Origin: Amycolatopsis mediterranei
GTDB taxonomy: Bacteria > Actinomycetota > Actinomycetes > Mycobacteriales > Pseudonocardiaceae
Direction of reading: 5' to 3'
DNA: 64,000 nucleotides
NCBI RefSeq assembly: GCF_026017845.1
Contig: NZ_CP100416.1
Location: 8,217,857 to 8,281,856 of the forward strand
Part shown: positions 24,530-32,660 of the stretch, one piece after another
Numbering within the stretch: position 1 is the stretch's first letter
How the letters are laid out: each line of letters begins with the position of its first letter
Notes under the pieces: model-generated
Databases searched by the model: none
Told to the model about the DNA's origin: nothing
Seen by the model: the letters and a program-made list of their open reading frames with translations, nothing else
Program-made: the position numbers and the translations under genes

Positions 24530-25792
24530 CTACTTGCCCAGCAGAGACGCGGGATCGACGCTCCGGACGTTCTCCAGCTTGCCGCCGGTCACGGTGCCGG
24601 TGACCTGCTTGGCCGAACACGCCGCTTTCAGCCCCGGTATCGCAGAGGAGTCACAGGTGAACGTGTTGCCGTGGCCCGCGGGCAGCACGACGTCCTTGGC
24701 TGCGCCAAGTGCCACGGTGATCGACGCCGGCGTGACCTCGCCCGTCAGGTTTTTCAGCGCGCGCACCAGACCGAGCGCCCCTTGGTAACCGACTGCCGCA
24801 TACCCACCGGCCGGGGTATCGGGGCTGTACTGCTTCATCACCTGCCGGTACAGCTGGGCCTCGAGGTCGTCACTGCTCGTGTCGAAACTGCTGAACACCT
24901 GCGCCCCGTCCAGGGCTGGTCCCAGCGCATCGAGGACTTCGGGGGCCACACACGGCTGGAGGATCATCCGGCCGGTGGTGCCACCGAGGGTGCTCATCGC
25001 TTGGAGCACGGAAGTGCACACGGTCGATTCCCCCACGATGCTGATGGCGTCGGGTTTGTCCTGAAGCGCGGCACTCACCTGCGGTGAGGCGTCCGGCGTG
25101 CCGGCGGCGATCTTCACGATCCGCAGATCGACGCCGGCCTTGGCGAAGGCCGGCTTGCCGACGGCTTCGGTGCCTGCCACGGCCGAGGGCACGTCGATCA
25201 CGAAAGCGACGACCTTCTTGTACGCCTTCTCCTTCGCGTACTCGGCCATCGACGCCAGGTTCGCCGCGAAGCCCCCGGTCCAAGAGAAGGCGTTGGTGCT
25301 GGTGCTTTCGGCGTTGCTAGTCGCCACCGCGGTCGTCCAGGGGATACCGGCCTGGGTCACGATCGGGACCATCGAACCGCCGAGTCCGCTGCTGGTCAGG
25401 ATGACGGCGGCCACCTTCTGCTCGACCATCCGGTTGGCGCAGTCCCGGGCGGTCGCCGGCTCCTCTTTGGTCTTGCAGACCACGAAGTCGATTGGCCGGC
25501 CCGCGATCCCGCCGAGGTTGTCGTTGGCGTACTTCCTGGCGGCGTCGGCGGCCTCCCGGGTCTCGGGCTGGCTGATGCCGGCTCCGCCCTCGTTGGTGAT
25601 CAGGCCGATCTTCACCGGTTCTCCAGTGGCCTTCTTGCCCGGGAAGGCGCTCGCCAGCGCGGCCGGTCGTTCCGTTCCGCCGGTGCTGCCCGCGTCGCCG
25701 CCACCCCCGCACGCCGCCAGGAGGAGACCGGTGATCAACACCAGCGAGATCGATACTCGTGACCGGCGTGCGCACGCAACCGACTTGGACAT
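24530..25792 (-). CDS. ABC transporter substrate-binding lipoprotein (Leu/Ile/Val-binding type)
   Basis: A 420-residue periplasmic-binding-protein type I receptor. It has a lipoprotein signal: basic start, hydrophobic SISLVLITGLLLAAC and lipidated Cys28, followed by a Gly-rich linker. The mature domain starts VKIGLITNEGGAG and has ANDNLGGIAGRPIDFVVC and SSGLGGSMVPIVTQAGIPWT, typical of the LivK/AmiC group. It captures the solute outside the membrane for the fused permease. The ATG at 25792 is preferred to the upstream frame because it gives a normal signal peptide. First gene of the transport operon. Confidence 0.92.
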   Translation of the reverse strand: MSKSVACARRSRVSISLVLITGLLLAACGGGGDAGSTGGTERPAALASAFPGKKATGEPVKIGLITNEGGAGISQPETREAADAARKYANDNLGGIAGRPIDFVVCKTKEEPATARDCANRMVEQKVAAVILTSSGLGGSMVPIVTQAGIPWTTAVATSNAESTSTNAFSWTGGFAANLASMAEYAKEKAYKKVVAFVIDVPSAVAGTEAVGKPAFAKAGVDLRIVKIAAGTPDASPQVSAALQDKPDAISIVGESTVCTSVLQAMSTLGGTTGRMILQPCVAPEVLDALGPALDGAQVFSSFDTSSDDLEAQLYRQVMKQYSPDTPAGGYAAVGYQGALGLVRALKNLTGEVTPASITVALGAAKDVVLPAGHGNTFTCDSSAIPGLKAACSAKQVTGTVTGGKLENVRSVDPASLLGK

Positions 25793-25929
25793 GGCTGTCT
25801 TCCCGGAGTTTCGGCGAGTGCCCGGCACCCGCTGCGGTCGGCGAAAGAGCAGCGCGAAGGGCCGGAGCCGCAGCCACACTGCTGCCTCTTGAGGGATGGG
25901 ACGGCGGTTCGTGCCGAAGTCCGCCGGAT

Positions 25930-25945
25930 CTCTATAGAGTGCACT
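25930..25945 (-). promoter_or_regulatory. Probable promoter/operator of the transport operon
   Basis: CTCTATAGAG (25930-25939) and AGTGCACT (25938-25945) are overlapping perfect palindromes about 140 bp upstream of the receptor gene. On the minus strand they read TAAAGTGCACTCTATAG, which shares ACTCTATAG with the promoter of the racemase operon at 60772. The TATAGA part could be a -10 box. Confidence 0.45.
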
Positions 25946-25998
25946 TTAATAGCACCGTCCACCTTCGACAAGGCTCAATCCCCGACTCCGAAGATATT

Positions 25999-26413
25999 TC
26001 AGTGCACGTATCCGAACCCTGTGGCGAGACTGCGGAGGGCAGCGTCGAGGTAGCCGGACAGGTCGCCGTCGGCTCGCCGGGCCCAGTACTCGTAGGCCGC
26101 GCAGCAGACGGCGAGCACGACGCGTCCGACAGTGATCGGGTAAAGGGAGTCCGCGGGCTGACCGGAACGACGGCCGACGTAGGCGCTGACCGCACGCTCC
26201 CACGCGCCGTAGTGCAGCGCATCGTCGTTGGCGAGGCCGGGAACCGGTCCGGCAAGCAGGCTCACCCGCATGCGCAGCTCGGCAAGGTCGCCGACGCGGT
26301 ACTGGTTGGCGCCCAGCACGGCACGGCGCACGGCCTCCAGGACGGGCAGCTCGCCGGGCAGGCCGGCCAGCAGCTCGCGCATCGTCTCGACCTCCTGGTC
26401 GAACGCCTTCCAC
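25999..26413 (-). pseudogene. TetR-family (MftR-like) regulator remnant lacking its DNA-binding domain
   Basis: About 138 residues are left: KAFDQEVETMRELLAGLPGE, LPVLEAVRRAVLGANQYRV, then GAWERAVSAYVGRRSGQPAD and VLAVCCAAYEYWARRADGD. This matches the C-terminal ligand domain of TetR regulators, most like those associated with mycofactocin (MftR). The helix-turn-helix that should precede it is missing: upstream of about 26413 the frame loses likeness, and the acyl-CoA dehydrogenase ends at 26474. A short product from the internal ATG in ETMREL is possible but could not bind DNA. Confidence 0.65.
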
Positions 26414-26473
26414 TGCAAGCCGGACACCGAGTCGTGGTTCACAGTCGGTCGTCGTCCCACCGCCGCGACCGCG

Positions 26474-27682
26474 TCACAGTCCGCGGACCGTCGCGCCCGG
26501 CGGTTCGCGAGGCAACCCGAGCCCGCGCTCCGCGACCTGAGTGCGCAGGACTTCGTTGGCGCCACCGGCGATCGTGTAGGCGCGCGAGTACAGGTGTGCG
26601 TCCTGCCACCAGCCTCCGGCCACCGCGGCCGGGTCGCCCTCGGCGAGCAACCCGTCCGCGCCCTGCAGCCGCACGCCGAACGCGACCAAGTCGTGGTTGA
26701 GCTCGCTGAAGAAGATCTTGCCGAGCGCGGCATCGGCGGACTGCTCGGTGCCGTGCAGCAGCCGCGACCGCGCAAGACCGACCATCGCGGCGTTGACGTG
26801 CGCCCGGGTGGCGAATTCGCCGATCGTTTGCCGCGTGGCGGAATCCTCAAGGGCCGGATGCCCCCCGAAGGAGATGTCGCCGGCGAGCCGCAGCAGGTCG
26901 TCGAGCGCGGCGAACAACTCGACCCCGCGCGCAGCCACCCCCGAGCGCTCGTGACCGAGGCTGCTCATCGCCACCCGCCAGCCGTCGTTCACCCGGCCGA
27001 GCACGTTCGCGGCCGGGATCCGGACGCCGTCAAGGAAGACCTCGTTGAAGTCGGTGGTGCCGGTGATCTCCCGCAGCGGCCGGACGTCGACGCCGTGGCT
27101 GCGCATGTCGAGCGCGAACGCCGTGATGCCCTTGTGCTTGGGAGTGGTGCGGTCGGTGCGAGCGAGGAGGTAGCCCAGGTCGGCGTGCTGACCGTTGGTG
27201 GTCCACACCTTCTGCCCGTCGACGACGAAATCCTCGCCATCGCGGCGCGCGCGGGTCTGCAATGCCGCCAGGTCGCTGCCCGCGCCCGGCTCGCTGAACA
27301 GCTGGCACCACACGTCTTCGCAGGAGCGGATCCGCGGCAGGAACCGGGCCCGTTGCTCGTCGGTGCCGAAGTCGATCACCGCGGCCGAGGCCAGCGCCGC
27401 CGCCCCGACGGGTGGCCACGTGCGGGCCCGGGCGATCTCCTCGGCCACGACGAACGGTTCGAGGGCGTGTGCGTCGGGCCGGCCGCCGTACTCAGCGGGC
27501 CAGGTGATCCCGAGGAAACCCGCTTCGTAGAGTTTCGCGGTCCACGCCCGGATCGCCGGCATGAGCCCGGGGTCGGGCGCCCGGACTCCCGCGTGCCGCT
27601 TGGTACCAGGCGCGTGCTCGGCGACGAACGCCCGGACCTTCTCCCGGAAGGCTTCGAGCTCCGGTGTGGGCTCCAGCCGCAT
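26474..27682 (-). CDS. Acyl-CoA dehydrogenase, catalytic-Glu subunit type
   Basis: A 402-residue FAD-dependent acyl-CoA dehydrogenase. WCQLFSEPGAGSDLAALQTR and QKVWTTNGQHADLGYLLART are the flavin-binding loops, and GGANEVLRTQVAERGLGLPR carries the C-terminal catalytic-base region with its Glu. The length and the MRLEPTPELEAFREKVRAFV start resemble FadE proteins acting on steroid or bulky acyl-CoAs. The divergent neighbour at 27807 lacks the Glu, so the two may form an alpha2beta2 enzyme. Confidence 0.9.
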   Translation of the reverse strand: MRLEPTPELEAFREKVRAFVAEHAPGTKRHAGVRAPDPGLMPAIRAWTAKLYEAGFLGITWPAEYGGRPDAHALEPFVVAEEIARARTWPPVGAAALASAAVIDFGTDEQRARFLPRIRSCEDVWCQLFSEPGAGSDLAALQTRARRDGEDFVVDGQKVWTTNGQHADLGYLLARTDRTTPKHKGITAFALDMRSHGVDVRPLREITGTTDFNEVFLDGVRIPAANVLGRVNDGWRVAMSSLGHERSGVAARGVELFAALDDLLRLAGDISFGGHPALEDSATRQTIGEFATRAHVNAAMVGLARSRLLHGTEQSADAALGKIFFSELNHDLVAFGVRLQGADGLLAEGDPAAVAGGWWQDAHLYSRAYTIAGGANEVLRTQVAERGLGLPREPPGATVRGL

Positions 27683-27714
27683 GGTCCCCTTCTCCCATCG
27701 TCGAGACCGCTTAT

Positions 27715-27729
27715 GAGGTCACTCTAAAC
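27715..27729 (+). promoter_or_regulatory. GAGGNTACTC-type motif, copy 1
   Basis: GAGGTCACTCTAAAC, 33 bp upstream of the minus-strand dehydrogenase start and in the gap shared with the divergent gene. It matches the motif copy at 60772 at 12 of 15 positions (GAGGATACTCTATAG). Confidence 0.45.
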
Positions 27730-27788
27730 TGAGAAGCCGCTCGCTGACGAGAGCGAGATTCGGCTAACACCTCGACTGGTTCCCTAAA

Positions 27789-27805
27789 AGAGGATACTTT
27801 CCTCT
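27789..27805 (+). promoter_or_regulatory. Motif copy 2 inside a perfect inverted repeat, next to a near-leaderless GTG start
   Basis: AGAGGA-TACTT-TCCTCT is a perfect inverted repeat that contains GAGGATACTT (27790-27799). The GTG start at 27807 follows after one base. If GATACT is the -10 box, transcription would start at or within a few bases of the start codon. Confidence 0.5.
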
Positions 27806-27806
27806 A

Positions 27807-28931
27807 GTGGACTTCGAGCTCAGTGACGAGCAGGCGATGCTGCGTGCGGCGTCCCGCGACCTGCTGTCCGACCGTGCCTCGATCGACGTCGTCCGAGCGC
27901 AGCTGGATCAGGACGACGACGTCGACCCTGCGCTCTGGCGCCTCGCGGCGCAGCTCGGGTGGCTCGGGCTTGCCATCCCGGAAGAGCACGACGGCGCCGG
28001 CCAGGGCCTGGCCGAACTCACCCTCGTCGCCGAGGAGATCGGCCGGGCCGTGGCACGGGGGCCGTTCCTGCCCTCCGCGCTCGTCGGGCGCGCGCTGGCG
28101 CGCGACGCGGCACCGCCGCTGCGAGCGGCAGTGCTGCCCGCGCTGGCCACCGGCGCCGCCTGGGCGACGTGGGCGTTCGCCGAACCGCGCTCGCCGTGGA
28201 CCCTCGACGGCATCCACGCCACCGCACGCACCGACGGCGTCTCGGTCGTGCTCGACGGTGTCAAGACCGCCGTGCAGGACGCGGGTGGTGCGCGCTGGCT
28301 GCTGGTGACCGCGCGGCACGAAGGGGCACCGGCGTCGTTCCTCGTCGACCGCGACGCGCCCGGCGTCGTCGTCCGGCGCCAGCGGGTCCTCGACCTGACC
28401 CGCTCGTTCTACGAAGTCCGGCTCGACGGCGTCCGGGTCCCCCGGGACCACCGCGTCCACAGCGGACCCGCCGAGGTGCAGCAGGGGCTCGACGACGCTT
28501 CGGTGCTGACGTCGGGTGAAACCCTCGGCGTGCTGCACCGGCTGCTGGAGCTGACCGTCGAGTACCTCAAGGTGCGGGTCCAGTTCGACCGGCCCCTGGG
28601 CAGCTTCCAAGCCGTCAAGCACAAGTGCGCCACGATGGCGATGCTGGTCCACGGCACCCGCGCCGCCACCTACTACGCCGCGATGGCCGCCGACGCCGCT
28701 GCGCCCGACGCAGCCCGGGCCGCGTCCGTCGCCGCGTCGTACTCGAGTGCCGCGACCGGTGACATGTCCGGCGAAGCGCTGCAACTGCACGGCGGGATCG
28801 GCTTCACCTGGGACCACGACCTGCACCTCTACCTGCGCCGAGCCGAGACCGACGGCGTGCTCTACGGCGACGCCGCGATCCACCGGGACCGGCTGTGCGA
28901 CCTGGTCCGGCCGGTGCCGGCGGCGCACTGA
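27807..28931 (+). CDS. Acyl-CoA dehydrogenase, non-catalytic subunit type
   Basis: A 374-residue acyl-CoA dehydrogenase homologue. The N-terminal domain DFELSDEQAMLRAASRDLL and the helix VEYLKVRVQFDRPLGSFQAV are normal. The C-terminus reads LYGDAAIHRDRLCDLV where active enzymes have a G-(T/A)-x-E segment, so the catalytic Glu is missing. This is the pattern of the second subunit of heteromeric dehydrogenases of sterol side-chain breakdown (ChsE types). The likely partner is the divergent gene at 26474. GTG start without a proper ribosome site. Confidence 0.88.
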   Translation: MDFELSDEQAMLRAASRDLLSDRASIDVVRAQLDQDDDVDPALWRLAAQLGWLGLAIPEEHDGAGQGLAELTLVAEEIGRAVARGPFLPSALVGRALARDAAPPLRAAVLPALATGAAWATWAFAEPRSPWTLDGIHATARTDGVSVVLDGVKTAVQDAGGARWLLVTARHEGAPASFLVDRDAPGVVVRRQRVLDLTRSFYEVRLDGVRVPRDHRVHSGPAEVQQGLDDASVLTSGETLGVLHRLLELTVEYLKVRVQFDRPLGSFQAVKHKCATMAMLVHGTRAATYYAAMAADAAAPDAARAASVAASYSSAATGDMSGEALQLHGGIGFTWDHDLHLYLRRAETDGVLYGDAAIHRDRLCDLVRPVPAAH

Positions 28932-28948
28932 AGCACGAAGGGAAGCCA

Positions 28949-29719
28949 GTGGAAATCAAGGGCAAGAAGGCCGCGGTGTTCGGCGGCGCGTCCGGCATGG
29001 GCCGGGCGTCCGCGGAGCTGCTCGCCGCCCGCGGTGCCGACGTGGCCGTGCTGGACCGCCCCGGCTCGGCAGGCGTCGAAGTCGCCGCCGCGGTCGGCGG
29101 CAGCTTCCACCCGGTCGACGTCACCGACTTCGAAGGCACCGAGCAGGCGCTCGCCGCGGCGGTGGCGGACCTCGGCAGCCTGCACGTCACCGTCACCACG
29201 GCGGGTGGCGGCGTGGCCGGACGCACCCTCGGCAAGGACGGTCCGCACGACCTGGCCACCTTTCGCCGGGTCCTCGACCTCAACGCGGTCGCGACGTTCA
29301 ACATCAGCCGGCTCGCCGCGGCGCACATGAGCCGCAACGAACCCGAGGACCCCGAGGTCACCGGCGAACGCGGCGTCATCGTCACCACGTCGTCCATCGC
29401 CGCGTTCGAGGGACAGATCGGCCAGGTGGCCTACAGCGCCGCCAAAGCCGCCATCGCCGGCATGTGCCTCACGATGGCGCGCGACCTGGGCTCGCTGGGC
29501 ATCCGCGTGCTGGCGATCGCGCCGAGCCTGTTCGAGACCGGCGCGGTGGCGAAGATCCCGGACGACGTGAAGATCTCGCTGGTGAAGGACGCGGCGTTCC
29601 CGAAGCGCCTGGGCCGCCCGGAGGAGTACGCCAAGCTGGTGCTCGCCATCGTCGACAACCCGATGCTCAACGGGCAGTGCCTGCGCCTCGACGCCGGCCA
29701 GCGCTTCGCGCCCCGGTGA
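28949..29719 (+). CDS. SDR, type II 3-hydroxyacyl-CoA dehydrogenase-like (HSD17B10-like)
   Basis: A 256-residue SDR. NAD site AVFGGASGMGRASAELLAAR, active site around SSIAAFEGQIGQVAYSAAK, and the C-terminal segment FPKRLGRPEEYAKLVLAIVD. FEGQIGQxAYSAAK is characteristic of mitochondrial-type HSD10 and its bacterial relatives, which oxidise 3-hydroxy-2-methylacyl-CoA and hydroxysteroids. The GTG at 28949 follows AAGGGAAG. A close paralogue is encoded at 62658, also after an acyl-CoA dehydrogenase. Confidence 0.87.
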   Translation: MEIKGKKAAVFGGASGMGRASAELLAARGADVAVLDRPGSAGVEVAAAVGGSFHPVDVTDFEGTEQALAAAVADLGSLHVTVTTAGGGVAGRTLGKDGPHDLATFRRVLDLNAVATFNISRLAAAHMSRNEPEDPEVTGERGVIVTTSSIAAFEGQIGQVAYSAAKAAIAGMCLTMARDLGSLGIRVLAIAPSLFETGAVAKIPDDVKISLVKDAAFPKRLGRPEEYAKLVLAIVDNPMLNGQCLRLDAGQRFAPR

Positions 29720-29784
29720 ACAGTATCCCCAACCCCGACCCGACGGTGCGTCGCGACGGCCGTCGAGCAGCATCCGACTAGACT

Positions 29785-29794
29785 GAGGGTACGC
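29785..29794 (+). promoter_or_regulatory. GAGGNTACTC-type motif, copy 3 (degenerate)
   Basis: GAGGGTACGC, 22 bp before the tandem GntR gene. It agrees with the consensus at eight positions (nine if the variable fifth base is ignored). It would fit autoregulation or simply a promoter. Confidence 0.35.
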
Positions 29795-29816
29795 AACGTC
29801 CTGAGGAGTCAGCAGT

Positions 29817-31301
29817 ATGACGACTGGCGTCGACCTCGAGTCCGCCGACGATGAGCGGGAATCCGACCTCGCCGGCGCGAAGGTCGGCACGCTCGCCGCC
29901 CGGATCGCGCACCGCATCGAAGCGGACGTGGTACGCCGGGGCTGGCCCGTCGGTGAGTCGCTGGGGTCCGAACTGGACCTGCGCGAGCACTTCGGTGTCA
30001 GCCGTTCGGTGTTGCGCGAAGCGGTACGGCTGGTCGAGCACCACCAGGTCGCCCGGATGCGCCGGGGTCCAAACGGCGGGCTGCTCGTGTGCGCGCCCGA
30101 CGCGGGCCCGGCGACCCGGTCCATGGTGATCTACCTCGAGTACATCGGCACCAGCGTCACGGACCTGCTCCAGGCACGCCTGCTGCTGGAGCCGATTGCC
30201 GCCGGGCTGGCCGCGGACCAGGTCACCGAGGAAGGCATCGAGACCCTTCGTGCCACGCTCGAGGACGAACTGGCCCACGGCGGCGAGCTGGGCATCGGGA
30301 CACAGGACCCGCTGCACCCGCTGCTCGGCAAGCTGTCGGGCAACCCGGTCCTGCACTTGTTCATCGACGTGCTCACCCGGCTCACCGCGCGCTACGCGCA
30401 CACGTCCCGGCGCGTCCCCAAGGCGGAAGTGGCGAGTTCGAAGGAGCTCTCCCACGAGGCGCACCGGGCCATCGCCGACGCCGTGATCGCTGGTGACGGC
30501 GCCCGGGCCCAGACGACGCTGACCGCGCACGTGGAGTGGGTGGCCGGCTGGATCGAAAAGCACCGCGTGCAGCGCACGAAGATCACCGGCACCGTGATCG
30601 AGCCCGAGATGGTCGAGGGGCCACGGGCCAAGCTCGCCGAGGTGGTCGCCGCCCGGATCCACGACGACATCGCCGCCCGCGGCTGGCAGGTTGGCTCGGC
30701 GCTCGGCTCGGAGGCCGATCTCCTCGCCCGCTACGGGATCAGTCGGGCCGTGCTGCGCGAAGCCGTCCGCCTCCTCGAGTACCACTCAGTGGCGCGTATG
30801 CGCCGCGGCCCCGGTGGCGGGCTCATCGTCGCGGCCCCCGAGCCGCAGGCGAGCATCGACACGATGGCGCTGTTCCTCGAGTACCAGTGCGTCACGGCCG
30901 ACGACCTGCGGATCGTCCGCGACGCCATCGAGCTCGGTACCGTCGCCCGGGTGACCGCCCGGCACGCCGACGGCGACGCCGAGGTGGCCGAACGCCTCGC
31001 CGCGGCCGTCCGGTGGCCGACGGAAGGCCCGGCCGACGCTCCCCGCAAAGCCGACCTGTTCCACGCCGAACTGGCCGAACTGGCCGGCAACCCCGTGCTG
31101 TCGCTTTTCCTGAGCATCATCACCGAGCTGTTCCGCCGGCACGCGGCCGGCCAGGACCGACCGCTACCCGGCGACTCGGCGGCCGACGAGGTGCAGCACG
31201 TGCACCAGCGCATCCTCGACGCGATCCTCGTGGGTGATGCCGGCGTGGCCCGGCACCGGATGCGCCGCCACCTCGACGCCCTCATCCCCTGGTGGCACTG
31301 A
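29817..31301 (+). CDS. Tandem GntR regulator: two complete GntR-FCD units in one polypeptide
   Basis: A 494-residue protein, twice the usual FadR/GntR length. Unit 1 (about residues 20-245) has GWPVGESLGSELDLREHFGV, then SRSVLREAVRLVEHHQVARM and an FCD-like helical domain. Unit 2 (about 265-490) repeats this as GWQVGSALGSEADLLARYGI, SRAVLREAVRLLEYHSVARM and a second helical domain. Each winged helix is followed by RRGP-n-GG. The linker region includes EPEMVEGPRAKLAEVVAARI. A chain like this could act as a single-chain pseudo-dimer. It follows the dehydrogenase/SDR pair by 97 bp and is the best local candidate to control the acyl-CoA genes; ATG preceded by GAGGAG. Confidence 0.9.
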   Translation: MTTGVDLESADDERESDLAGAKVGTLAARIAHRIEADVVRRGWPVGESLGSELDLREHFGVSRSVLREAVRLVEHHQVARMRRGPNGGLLVCAPDAGPATRSMVIYLEYIGTSVTDLLQARLLLEPIAAGLAADQVTEEGIETLRATLEDELAHGGELGIGTQDPLHPLLGKLSGNPVLHLFIDVLTRLTARYAHTSRRVPKAEVASSKELSHEAHRAIADAVIAGDGARAQTTLTAHVEWVAGWIEKHRVQRTKITGTVIEPEMVEGPRAKLAEVVAARIHDDIAARGWQVGSALGSEADLLARYGISRAVLREAVRLLEYHSVARMRRGPGGGLIVAAPEPQASIDTMALFLEYQCVTADDLRIVRDAIELGTVARVTARHADGDAEVAERLAAAVRWPTEGPADAPRKADLFHAELAELAGNPVLSLFLSIITELFRRHAAGQDRPLPGDSAADEVQHVHQRILDAILVGDAGVARHRMRRHLDALIPWWH

Positions 31302-31317
31302 GTGCGCAGTGACGTGG

Positions 31318-31372
31318 CGTCGCGAATGACTCATTTGAGACTTCAGTGGTCCCGAATGAGTCATTCGCGACG
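31318..31372. terminator. Long inverted repeat between convergent operons, probable bidirectional terminator
   Basis: Two perfect 18-bp arms, CGTCGCGAATGACTCATT (31318-31335) and AATGAGTCATTCGCGACG (31355-31372), with a 19-bp loop. It sits just after the GntR stop and just before the convergent hydratase stop, so it can end both transcripts. The inner GAATGACTCATT/AATGAGTCATTC part also reads as a palindromic repeat and could be a dispersed element. Confidence 0.65.
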
Positions 31373-31389
31373 TTGTATAACCGACCCAG

Positions 31390-32625
31390 TCAGCCGGGGA
31401 CGTTAAACCGGGCCAGTTCGCGCGCCACCATGCCGTCGAGGTCCGGTGCGGGCTGCGCGGGCAGCTCCACGGCGCGGTCCCGCGTCGGCAGCACCACGAC
31501 CGCGGTGCCCGGGGTCGTGACCTCGCCACGCTGGTTTTCGCAGCGCACCGCGAGCTGCACCTCGCCACGCCCGTCGACCAGCTGCTTGCCGACGACTTCG
31601 CCGCGCACCCACGTGGTGTCGCCCAGGTAGTTGAACTTGCGGTGCTCGCACCGCAGTTTCCACAGCCAGCCGTCGTCGCCGATCCAGTCGGTGAGCAGGT
31701 GGCACAGCCAGGTTTCGCGCATGCCGCCGTAGTCGTAGGAGTTCGGCAGTCCCAGCTCGGTCGCCCGCGCGGATTCCCAGTGCAGCCGCTGCACCGTGTC
31801 CGGGATGTTCAGCCCGTTCGGCGGGTAGAGCCCCGGGGCCTTGCGCCGGATGCCCGCGGCGATCTTGAACACCCCCGGCGGAGTCAGCTGCATCCCCCAG
31901 CCGAGGTGCCAGACGATCACGTCCGTGGTGGTCAACGGCCCCTTCACCTTGGGCTGCAGCGGATCGCCGACCTCGACGTCCTCCCAGTATCGCGGCTCGG
32001 CGCCGCGGCGCGTCTCAGCCGCGTACGCGGCGTCGATCTCGGCGAGCTGGCCGGACGTGTACGGCTGTTGTTCCAGCTTCTCCTTGGCCCGCTTCTGCGA
32101 CGTGTGCCGCTCGGCGTTGATCCACGTACCGCGGCGGACGGCGTGCATCTCTCCCTCGCCGTTGGTGTAGAGGTAGTCGTGGGTGACGTGTGCGGTGCGT
32201 CCGCCGAAGCTGCTTCGCTTGGGCTGCACGCCGACCTGGGTCTGCAGCACGCGGCACCGGTCGCCCAGGCGCAGCGGTCGCCACCACTCGAACTCCATGA
32301 CGGCCTGGTAGGAGCCGAGCCCGGCGAACGGGTCGCCCTTCAACAGCGCCTTGGTCTCGGGGTCCGGCTTCGGGGCGGCGTCCTCGCCCATCGTGTAGAG
32401 GAACGTCGGTGGCGCGACCAGCGAACCCCAGCGGCTGCCGGCGGCATACGAAGGGTCGCAGTAGAGCGGATTGTCGTCGCCGTAACCGAACGCGAAGTGC
32501 CGCACGCCGTCCCAGGTCACTTCGTAGTTGTGCGGTGGGTTGCGCTGGGGGTTCGGGACGCCGAGCCGTCGGCGGGATCGCTCGATCGCCTCGTCGGTCA
32601 GTGACCCGAACTCGGTACTCGTCAT
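31390..32625 (-). CDS. FAS1-like/MaoC-type dehydratase (double hot-dog)
   Basis: A 411-residue protein with an N-terminal FAS1-like dehydratase hot-dog half (YEVTWDGVRHFAFGYGDDNP, LVAPPTFLYTMGEDA, WWRPLRLGDRCRV) and a C-terminal half (YWEDVEVGDPLQPKVKGPLT, EHRKFNYLGDTTWVRGEVVG). Such proteins hydrate enoyl-CoAs or dehydrate 3-hydroxyacyl-CoAs, and bulky-substrate members accept sterol side chains. The ATG at 32625 follows AGGAGGACC. It is the last gene of the operon starting with the crotonase at 39086. Confidence 0.85.
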   Translation of the reverse strand: MTSTEFGSLTDEAIERSRRRLGVPNPQRNPPHNYEVTWDGVRHFAFGYGDDNPLYCDPSYAAGSRWGSLVAPPTFLYTMGEDAAPKPDPETKALLKGDPFAGLGSYQAVMEFEWWRPLRLGDRCRVLQTQVGVQPKRSSFGGRTAHVTHDYLYTNGEGEMHAVRRGTWINAERHTSQKRAKEKLEQQPYTSGQLAEIDAAYAAETRRGAEPRYWEDVEVGDPLQPKVKGPLTTTDVIVWHLGWGMQLTPPGVFKIAAGIRRKAPGLYPPNGLNIPDTVQRLHWESARATELGLPNSYDYGGMRETWLCHLLTDWIGDDGWLWKLRCEHRKFNYLGDTTWVRGEVVGKQLVDGRGEVQLAVRCENQRGEVTTPGTAVVVLPTRDRAVELPAQPAPDLDGMVARELARFNVPG

Positions 32626-32660
32626 CCCAGGTCCTCCTAGTTCACAAGCGTGTCCGGCGG

